A stretch of 64,000 bases of DNA from Thiolapillus brandeum (GTDB taxonomy: Bacteria > Pseudomonadota > Gammaproteobacteria > Chromatiales > Chromatiaceae). A model generated the notes under the pieces. The model did no database searches. It was not told the origin of the DNA and was given only the letters and a program-made list of their open reading frames with translations. Positions 54,310 through 60,408 of this stretch are shown here, one piece after another (position 1 is the first letter of the stretch; each line of letters starts with the position of its first letter). The DNA lies in the NCBI RefSeq assembly GCF_000828615.1, contig NZ_AP012273.1, positions 2,604,001-2,668,000 of the forward strand. Direction: 5' to 3'. The position numbers and the translations under genes were made by a program.

Positions 54310-54702
54310 TCAGTCGCCAAACACGACCAGACGGTCGCTCTGGATGGCTGCTTCAACCAATTGGCCGAGACCGGAGATCCGGAACCGGGGTGCAATGTTG
54401 GTAGCATCCTTACCGTTGCGCTCGGCCTCGCCTTCATCGACGATACCACGGCGCTGCGCGGCTGCCACACATACCACCAGATCAAGATCGTGCTTCTCTG
54501 CCAGCTCTACCCAGTTGTTGACGATATTGCGATCATCCTGGGGAGGGGTGGTCAAACGGGTGCCATTGAGCACACCATCGTGATAGAAGAACACCCGAAA
54601 ACACTCGTGGCCTTTCTCCAAAGCCGCCTTGGTGAACTGATAGGCGGAATCGGAGGCCTGGTGCTGGTAGGGGCCTTCATTTACTTGAATGGAAAATTTC
54701 AT
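54310..54702 (-). CDS. dsrE: DsrE, active sulfur-transfer subunit
   Basis: 130 residues, TusD-like. The active-site Cys is Cys78 in LVVCVAAAQRRG, at the same position as in A. vinosum DsrE. It carries the persulfide that is transferred to DsrC Cys109. It follows dsrB by 18 bases. Confidence 0.95.
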   Translation of the reverse strand: MKFSIQVNEGPYQHQASDSAYQFTKAALEKGHECFRVFFYHDGVLNGTRLTTPPQDDRNIVNNWVELAEKHDLDLVVCVAAAQRRGIVDEGEAERNGKDATNIAPRFRISGLGQLVEAAIQSDRLVVFGD

Positions 54703-54720
54703 AACCTGTTCAACCCCCGA

Positions 54721-55794
54721 TCAGAAGCGGATGTGCGCAGACTGATTCAGGCTGTTGCGGCTACCACGCCAGTTGTCGATGTGGTACTTGGTGAACGGCA
54801 AACCGGTCAGCTCGAAGAAACGCTGCCAGCCGATGCGCTCAACCCACTCACCCATACGCTCGTAGTCGTTGGCGTTTTCCTTGTACGCGGACAGAATCTG
54901 CTTGACCACTTTGGCCACTTCCGGCCAGCGAGGCGCGTTATTGGGCAGGCCTGCCGCAACCAGCTTGTGGAACATGGGCTTGGAACGGGCATTGGAGTGC
55001 TTACCACCCACCCACACTGCCAGCTTGGAGTGCTCAGGATCATTGATCTGCATGGGAGGACAGGGAGGGAAGCAGGCGCCGCAGCAGACGCACTTCTTCT
55101 CGTCGACTTCCAGAGTGGGCTTGCCATTGACCATGGCGGGACGAATCGCCGCTACCGGGCAACGGGCCACAACGGAAGGACGCTCACAGGCATTACCAAC
55201 CAGATCATGGTTGATCTTGGGCGGCTTGGTGTGCTGAATATTGATGGCGATATCACCCTGGCCACCACAGTTGATCTGGCAGCAGGAAGTGGTGATATGC
55301 ACGCGGTTGGGCATTTCCTCGGCCACGTACTCATCGATCAGTTCGTCCATCAGGGACTTTACGACACCGGACGCATCAGTACCGGGGATGTCGCAGTGCA
55401 ACCAGCCCTGGGTATGGGAAATCATGGTGACCGAGTTACCGGTACCACCAATGGGATAGCCCGCATCGTTCAGAGTCTTGATCAAAGGCTCGAGCTGAGA
55501 CTCATCGGTCACCATATACTCGATGTTGCCACGCATGGTGAACCGCAAATAACCTTTACAATACTTGTCTGCAATATCACAGATCTCACGCAGAGTCAGG
55601 ATATCGAGCTGACGGGGAGAAGCGGCCTTTACAGTCCATATCTCATCACCAAAATTGGACACATGATGCAGAACACCAGGACGGGGACGGTCGTGATAGG
55701 CCCACTGACCATAATTCTTACGCAGTGTGGGGTGCATATACTGGAAACTGTCGGGCGTTCCAGATTCTATGGGCATAACAGGTGCATCTGACAT
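54721..55794 (-). CDS. dsrB: DsrB, reverse dissimilatory sulfite reductase beta subunit
   Basis: 357 residues. Siroheme/[4Fe-4S] ligands are in ITTSCCQINCGG (Cys171/172 and 176) with the second pair in NACERPSVVARCPVAA. A ferredoxin-like [4Fe-4S] insert reads CVCCGACFPPCPPM. Forms the alpha2beta2 enzyme with DsrA, oxidising DsrC-bound sulfur to sulfite in sulfur oxidisers. Confidence 0.97.
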   Translation of the reverse strand: MSDAPVMPIESGTPDSFQYMHPTLRKNYGQWAYHDRPRPGVLHHVSNFGDEIWTVKAASPRQLDILTLREICDIADKYCKGYLRFTMRGNIEYMVTDESQLEPLIKTLNDAGYPIGGTGNSVTMISHTQGWLHCDIPGTDASGVVKSLMDELIDEYVAEEMPNRVHITTSCCQINCGGQGDIAINIQHTKPPKINHDLVGNACERPSVVARCPVAAIRPAMVNGKPTLEVDEKKCVCCGACFPPCPPMQINDPEHSKLAVWVGGKHSNARSKPMFHKLVAAGLPNNAPRWPEVAKVVKQILSAYKENANDYERMGEWVERIGWQRFFELTGLPFTKYHIDNWRGSRNSLNQSAHIRF

Positions 55795-55829
55795 GCGAAC
55801 CTCCTAAATAAAAATCGAATTACTTCCGC

Positions 55830-55861
55830 GCAGGCGGCGACCAGAGCCTGGAGCCGCCTGC
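55830..55861 (-). promoter_or_regulatory. Stem-loop between dsrA and dsrB
   Basis: Perfect nine-base arms GCAGGCGGC (55830-55838) and GCCGCCTGC (55853-55861). The transcript reads GCAGGCGGCUCCAGG..., sharing AGGCGGCUC with the dsrC-dsrM hairpin and AGGCGG with the dsrP-dsrN hairpin. No T run follows. Confidence 0.65.
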
Positions 55862-55889
55862 AGATCTGTTACTTGACGTTCTGTAGAAA

Positions 55890-57152
55890 TCAGCCGGCAG
55901 CCTTGTGCTCTTCCCACTTGGCGGCTTCTTCGTCCCAGCCGTCCATGCGAACGTAGCTGCTGGTACGAGGATGATTGATCATGTTCGGATCGATATCCAC
56001 GCCAATACCTTCGAGGAAATTGGCCAAGCCAATACGCTCGATCATCTCACCGGTACGCTCATGCTCCAGAGCATTCTCGGCGAAGAAGTCGATGCATTCC
56101 TCAGCCAGCTCCACCAGCTTTTCGTAATCTTCATCGGTATCCAGCTTCATGAACGGAATCAGGACGGTACCGAACAGATCGCCGATCTTCAGGGTACGCT
56201 TACCACCGATAAGAATGGTGACACCTTTGTCATCGCCCGCAGACAATGCCTTGGTCATGACGTTGATGCAGTGCATGCAACGAACGCAGTCCTTGTTGTT
56301 GACCTCAAGGGTATCGTCATCATTCAACGACAGAGAAGCAGTAGGACAGCGGCTGACAACATTGTCGACAACGTACTTGCGGCCCTTCTTCTCAACGAAT
56401 GCCTTGACTTCATCCTGGTTGACTTTCATGTCATCGCGCCAGGTGCCGATGATGGACATATCCGCACGCTGGATGGAGTTGGTGCAATCATTGGCGCAAC
56501 CGGATACCTTGAACTTGAACTTGTAAGGCAGTGCCGGGCGGTGCATGTCGTCCTGGAAGTTGTTCAGCAACACACGGTTGATCTTCATCTCGTCAGCGCA
56601 GGAATGCTCGCAACGCGCTGCACCCACACAGGACATACCGGTACGTACGCAGGGACCGGCGCCGCCGAGATCCCAGCCGATGGCGTTCATTTCATCGAAG
56701 AAAGGCTGAATCGCGTCGGAATCCATACCGACCAGCATCAGGTTACCGGTTTGTCCGTGCAGGCAGATCATGCCGGAACCGTATTTCTCATCCAGATCCA
56801 TGATCTGACGCAACATATCAGTGGTGTAATGGAAACCACCTGGAGGCTGAATGCGCATGGTGTGGAATTCCTGCGCTTCAGGGAACCTGGAACTTCCGTC
56901 TTCGTTCTTCAGCTCGGTGAAACGGGGGATAATGCCGCCGCCATAGCCGAATACGGAGATGGTGCCGCCCTTCCAGTAGCCTTTACGGGTTTCATAAGAA
57001 GTTTCCAGCTGACCCAACAGGTCGTTCGCCATGCCGTTGATTCGCTCACTGGGGTGCTCGTCACGCAGACGCTGAATGCCCTTGATAAAACTGGGCCATG
57101 GGCCGTCTACGAGCTGGTCAATCATGGGTGTTTCATGCTTGTCGATCGCCAT
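55890..57152 (-). CDS. dsrA: DsrA, reverse dissimilatory sulfite reductase alpha subunit
   Basis: About 420 residues (A. vinosum DsrA is 417). Siroheme/[4Fe-4S] ligands are Cys175 and 181 (SCVGAARCEHSC) and Cys219 and 223 (GCANDCTN). The ferredoxin insert has CPTAS and CVRCMHCINVM. The ATG at 57152 has AGGAGA upstream and matches the family start; the frame is open further upstream but without similarity. First gene of the dsrABEFHCMKLJOPNRS operon. Confidence 0.97.
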   Translation of the reverse strand: MAIDKHETPMIDQLVDGPWPSFIKGIQRLRDEHPSERINGMANDLLGQLETSYETRKGYWKGGTISVFGYGGGIIPRFTELKNEDGSSRFPEAQEFHTMRIQPPGGFHYTTDMLRQIMDLDEKYGSGMICLHGQTGNLMLVGMDSDAIQPFFDEMNAIGWDLGGAGPCVRTGMSCVGAARCEHSCADEMKINRVLLNNFQDDMHRPALPYKFKFKVSGCANDCTNSIQRADMSIIGTWRDDMKVNQDEVKAFVEKKGRKYVVDNVVSRCPTASLSLNDDDTLEVNNKDCVRCMHCINVMTKALSAGDDKGVTILIGGKRTLKIGDLFGTVLIPFMKLDTDEDYEKLVELAEECIDFFAENALEHERTGEMIERIGLANFLEGIGVDIDPNMINHPRTSSYVRMDGWDEEAAKWEEHKAAG

Positions 57153-57474
57153 TTTGGGTTTCTCCTGACTAGATCGTGAATTGCTTGCGGTTTTTTTTGC
57201 GAACCACCGAAACCCGTGTTTCAGTGCTTCAGTAACTCTTTCGTCGTCACTCCTGGTGTTGACAACCACGCACCCATCAGGGAACTGATTTATCAACGAG
57301 CGTCAATATAGCCGAGGAGCAACAGACTGGAAACTCCACCTTCGGGGTGGCACACCGACCGGCTTATATCCCATTGGGGATAGATCGGATCCCTGCCTCC
57401 CTAACGCATCATACACAGATCATTGTTTTCAATGACAAAACCGGTTTTCTGAAGATGCCCAAACAACAACCAAC

Positions 57475-57493
57475 ACCATTCACACTGAATGGT
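57475..57493. promoter_or_regulatory. Palindrome, possible operator
   Basis: ACCATTCA-CAC-TGAATGGT, a perfect 8-base dyad with a 3-base spacer, about 320 bases upstream of dsrA and 185 upstream of the plus-strand operon. The size suits a dimeric regulator. No named regulator has this consensus that I can identify. Confidence 0.4.
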
Positions 57494-57603
57494 TTTGAGA
57501 TGCGATTTCCAATAATTTAGTATGTTAGAGTATACGCAACTACCGGACTGTTGGAGCATATTAGGGATCACTAATTGTTTCGTCAAGTGCCCCTCCAGAA
57601 CAG

Positions 57604-57617
57604 TTGATCTGCATCAA
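57604..57617. promoter_or_regulatory. FNR/ANR-type binding site
   Basis: TTGAT-CTGC-ATCAA is an exact match to the FNR consensus TTGAT-N4-ATCAA. Its centre is about 66 bases upstream of the first start codon of the four-gene operon. This suggests control by an oxygen-sensing FNR-family regulator; a CRP-family relative could also use it. Confidence 0.7.
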
Positions 57618-57676
57618 ACAAAACTGATATTTGGCCCGGTTCAGACCCCGCATACACATATAGAGATGACACAGCA

Positions 57677-57877
57677 ATGAGCAACGATGTCCTTACCCTG
57701 AGCAATATACTCATATCGAATCACGACCTGGAGAACTTCGAGGAGCTGTTGCAGCTGGTCAAGGTTTTCGCCCAAAGAGGCGAGCGCTTCCTCCAGTTCG
57801 ATGTCAAACCCGAGTTTCCGGATACGCCGGAGGATTGGGAAGACCGCCTGGAAGCCGCTTTCAGCAGCCGCTACTGA
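57677..57877 (+). CDS. Conserved hypothetical protein, 66 aa
   Basis: Not recognised. Short, acidic and soluble, with one helical segment (DLENFEELLQLVKVFAQRG). It has no Cys. Its stop forms TGATG with the next start, and a perfect FNR-type box lies upstream, so it is the first gene of a four-gene operon facing dsrA. Confidence 0.72.
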   Translation: MSNDVLTLSNILISNHDLENFEELLQLVKVFAQRGERFLQFDVKPEFPDTPEDWEDRLEAAFSSRY

Positions 57878-58587
57878 TGGTCATGGATTTTCACAACCCG
57901 GACAAGCTCGAAGACACTGTGGCCGATTCCGCCAACATGGATGCGGTGGAAAAGGCCCGCCTGGAAGGCGAACTGGTGGAGCTGCAATCCCGTCTGCCGG
58001 AAATTTCGGATGTCGGAGAAAAGGCCCGGCTGCAACGGGACATGGGGCGCATTCTGGCGGATCTGAAAAGAGGTGATGAGGCCTGGCCCTTGTGCCGCGA
58101 GGCTTTCGAGCATTTTCTCACCACGAAAAACTGGGAAGCTGCCGCTGACTGCTGCAACCTGATGTACCTCAGCGACCAATCCGACTCCCTGGTTGCCCTG
58201 GGCCAGGGCGTCTGGCTGGGGGTCACCTACCCCATCAACCCCGAGATATCCGTAGAGCTTCTGCACCATATCATCGACGACACACCGGATGACTCCGATG
58301 GTGCTGCCGTGGCTGCAGCAACCGCTGCTTTCATCGTGGATGTGCGCACCCGGGATCATCCCCTGCGGGAAGACCTGCTGTTTTTCACCCAGCAGATGCT
58401 GGGCAAGGTGGCCAATCGCCATAGCGGCGTCAGTGATCAGGCCCAGTTCAGTTACTGGATAGAGAAACTCGAGCTGGATCAACCCGACAAATTCCTGGTG
58501 CGTCTGCGTAATATCGTAGACGTGCTGGTTCAGGACGACTGGTGGTTCGACCGTGAGGCCTTGCAGGCCGGGATTCCCGAGGATTGA
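57877..58587 (+). CDS. Conserved hypothetical helical protein, 236 aa
   Basis: Not recognised. The product is acidic and mostly helical. An N-terminal coiled coil (EKARLEGELVELQSRL, ARLQRDMGRILADLKR) leads to TPR-like helical pairs (WPLCREAFEHFLTTKNWEAAADCCNLMYL). The TPR resemblance is by appearance only and would fit a scaffold. The start ATG shares a base with the previous stop, and the stop is followed at once by the Cas6-like gene. Confidence 0.72.
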   Translation: MVMDFHNPDKLEDTVADSANMDAVEKARLEGELVELQSRLPEISDVGEKARLQRDMGRILADLKRGDEAWPLCREAFEHFLTTKNWEAAADCCNLMYLSDQSDSLVALGQGVWLGVTYPINPEISVELLHHIIDDTPDDSDGAAVAAATAAFIVDVRTRDHPLREDLLFFTQQMLGKVANRHSGVSDQAQFSYWIEKLELDQPDKFLVRLRNIVDVLVQDDWWFDREALQAGIPED

Positions 58588-58589
58588 GC

Positions 58590-59282
58590 ATGTTGTGGGA
58601 AGACGACAAGGTTGAGAAGCCACAGACCAGCAGTGAAACCGTTGACCTGGCTTTTTCCATGCAATGCCGGCAGCTGCCCGTGGATCACTTGCACCCTCTG
58701 AGCCAGGCCCTGGCACAGGTTCTACCACAGATGCGCGACAACCGCATTGCGGTTCACGAGATCCATATCGCCGGCTCACAGAACGGCTGGGAGCGTCCGG
58801 ATCCGTCCCAGGGCCAGCATCTCATGCCATCCCGCCGTACACGTATGACCCTGCGCGTTCCCGCAGACCACGCAGTAGAGGTCGCCAACAAGTTACAGGG
58901 CATCACTCTGGACATCGATGGTTGCGAGTTGACCCTGGGCAAAGCCAAGGCAAAACCCCTGTCCAGCCACGATACCCTCTACGCACGCCATGTAGTGATG
59001 CTCGACGACGAATGGGACGATGAGAATCTGTTTCTGCAGCGCATGGCAGAGGAACTTGACCGGCAGGACATCCAGATACGCAAAGCCCTGTGCGGCAAGG
59101 GCAGCCATATTGCAACACCAAACGGACCTTTGCATACCCGCAGCCTGATGATCGCTGATCTCAGTCCTTCCGATTCCCTCAGATTGCAACAACAGGGTCT
59201 GGGAGAACACCAGCACCTGGGCTGCGGTATCTTTCTCCCCATGAAGGGCATTCAGGCAGTGCCATCTCCCGGGGATGACTAG
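58590..59282 (+). CDS. Cas6/Cmx6-like (type I-MYXAN) RNA endonuclease-family protein, orphan
   Basis: About 230 residues resembling the Cas6 family of subtype I-MYXAN along its length: VDLAFSM and LPVDHLHPLSQAL at the N-terminus, VHEIHIAG, TRMTLRVPADHA then LQGITLDIDGCELTLG, LYARHVVM, and the C-terminal Gly-rich SLRLQQQGLGEHQHLGCGIF. Cas6 proteins bind and cut CRISPR RNA stem-loops. No CRISPR array or other cas gene is in the window; instead it lies between a hypothetical gene and a DsrC-like gene. Candidate catalytic His residues (DH, EIH) are present, but activity is unproven. The ATG at 58590 follows GAGG; a TTG at 58584 is an alternative. Confidence 0.78.
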   Translation: MLWEDDKVEKPQTSSETVDLAFSMQCRQLPVDHLHPLSQALAQVLPQMRDNRIAVHEIHIAGSQNGWERPDPSQGQHLMPSRRTRMTLRVPADHAVEVANKLQGITLDIDGCELTLGKAKAKPLSSHDTLYARHVVMLDDEWDDENLFLQRMAEELDRQDIQIRKALCGKGSHIATPNGPLHTRSLMIADLSPSDSLRLQQQGLGEHQHLGCGIFLPMKGIQAVPSPGDD

Positions 59283-59373
59283 TCAACCAGAATTTAATAG
59301 AATTCTAATCTTGCAAAGAAAATCATCGCCTGCTCATGGGCAGGTAACGGCAATTCGACCAGGAGGTATCAGC

Positions 59374-59718
59374 ATGTCCTATGAAATCAATGGCAAGACC
59401 GTGGAAACCGACGCCAATGGCTATCTCGTCGACATCGGCGACTGGAATGAAGACGTTGGCAAGGCTATCGCGGAAACTGAAGGTGTTGAACTGACTGACG
59501 AACATTGGGACGTCATCAACTACCTGCGTGATGCCTACATCAATGAGAACGGTCATCAGCCCAACAACCGGGAAATGATCAAGGCCATGAGCAAGAAATG
59601 GGGCCGCAAGATTGGCTCAAAAGATCTGTTCGTACTCTTCCCGGGCGGCGGCGGTCCCTCCAAGCAGGCAGCCAAGATCGGCGGTCTGCCCGAAAGCCGA
59701 CGCAAAGGCGGTTATTGA
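59374..59718 (+). CDS. DsrC/TusE-family protein lacking both cysteines (RspA type)
   Basis: 114 residues with the full DsrC/TusE fold: NGKTVETDANGYLVDIGDW at the N-terminus and LTDEHWDVINYLRDAY in the middle. The C-terminal arm reads KQAAKIGGLPESRRKGGY, so the Cys of DsrC/TusE is Ala100 and the final Cys is absent; it cannot carry persulfide by the usual chemistry. Such no-Cys homologues have been called RspA and proposed to be regulatory. The ATG at 59374 is set by AGGAGG six bases upstream; an ATG at 59275 would overlap the Cas6-like gene. It ends the operon at a strong terminator. Confidence 0.88.
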   Translation: MSYEINGKTVETDANGYLVDIGDWNEDVGKAIAETEGVELTDEHWDVINYLRDAYINENGHQPNNREMIKAMSKKWGRKIGSKDLFVLFPGGGGPSKQAAKIGGLPESRRKGGY

Positions 59719-59732
59719 GAAGCGCTCCCTGA

Positions 59733-59768
59733 CACAAAAAAGGCAGCTTCAACGCTGCCTTTTTTGTG
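59733..59768. terminator. Bidirectional terminator after the RspA-type gene
   Basis: Perfect 15-bp arms CACAAAAAAGGCAGC / GCTGCCTTTTTTGTG around TTCAAC, with A6/T6 runs on both sides. It ends the plus-strand operon and the minus-strand ydbL-like gene. Confidence 0.92.
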
Positions 59769-59787
59769 GCCCGGAATATACAGCAGG

Positions 59788-60405
59788 CTATTTTTTCTTC
59801 CAGCTTCCACCCTTTCTGTACCAATATCCCCTGGGAGCCTCTTCAATCCAGATACGGGAGAAGGTCTTGCGGATATCCGCCTCCCATTCAGGATGGTTGT
59901 TGGCGCGGGCAATCTCCCGGTACAGGGCATTGCGGTCCCGATCCTCATCCGCCACCAGTTTCTTGACCCGGTTGCGATCCTTCAACGCTACGGCTTTCAG
60001 ATCCCTTATGGCCACCAGGCCGTTCTCATCGAAACCTATGGCGCCGGAACGATAGAAAGGCGCCAAAGCCTGCTGCCGTTTATGCATGGAAGCACGCAGG
60101 CGGGATATGGCAGGGGTATCGATGTTGATATCCGCTCCAGCCGCATGCGCAGCAGGCACGGATACCTCGATCAGGTGCCCCAGCAGCAGCAACAGTCTGG
60201 TGGATGATTCCTGCCGGGTCTGGTCATTTTTGGTTTCACTGTCTCTGGATTCCGTATCCTGTGGCTGCTTGTCTCCAGCATCCAGCACATCCCTCACGAT
60301 CTCACGGGCAGCCTCTTCCGCAGCAGCAGCAGGGAAATAGATATTGATGGTCACACAGGCGCCCAGCAACAAACTCATTACCGGCCAGCTCAACTTTTTC
60401 CACAT
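59788..60405 (-). CDS. YdbL-like DUF1318 lipoprotein
   Basis: 205 residues. The signal peptide ends in a lipobox (LLLGAC), followed by VTINIYFPAAAAEEAARE, the usual start of DUF1318 lipoproteins. Then comes a charged linker, and the DUF1318 domain has DTPAISRLRASMHKR and a C-terminal basic end. It follows the YdbH-like gene by three bases. In E. coli YdbH-YnbE-YdbL act together in outer-membrane phospholipid transport; a separate ynbE gene is not seen here. Confidence 0.8.
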   Translation of the reverse strand: MWKKLSWPVMSLLLGACVTINIYFPAAAAEEAAREIVRDVLDAGDKQPQDTESRDSETKNDQTRQESSTRLLLLLGHLIEVSVPAAHAAGADINIDTPAISRLRASMHKRQQALAPFYRSGAIGFDENGLVAIRDLKAVALKDRNRVKKLVADEDRDRNALYREIARANNHPEWEADIRKTFSRIWIEEAPRGYWYRKGGSWKKK

Positions 60406-60408
60406 AGT

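Larger units (their letters stand above)
57153..57676. promoter_or_regulatory. 524-base divergent regulatory region between dsrA and the Cas6-like operon
   Basis: No gene is supported here. It is AT-richer than its surroundings. Visible signals are a perfect FNR-type box (57604-57617) near the plus-strand operon, an 8+3+8 palindrome (57475-57493), and a small CCACC-TTCGG-GGTGG hairpin nearer dsrA. I could not assign -10/-35 boxes with confidence. Confidence 0.6.

Noticed and set aside
54361-55791. 476-codon open frame on the plus strand
   Set aside because: It lies antisense to dsrE/dsrB, which are certain by residue matches; the translated frame has no family signature.
55905-57179. 424-codon open frame on the plus strand
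   Set aside because: Complete antisense shadow of dsrA.
57338-57353. CCACC-TTCGG-GGTGG hairpin in the dsrA leader
   Set aside because: Five base pairs only and not similar to the three intercistronic hairpins; kept as a mention, not a separate element.
57153-59373. CRISPR array next to the Cas6-like gene
   Set aside because: I looked for regularly spaced direct repeats in the operon and its flanks and saw none; only isolated palindromes are present.
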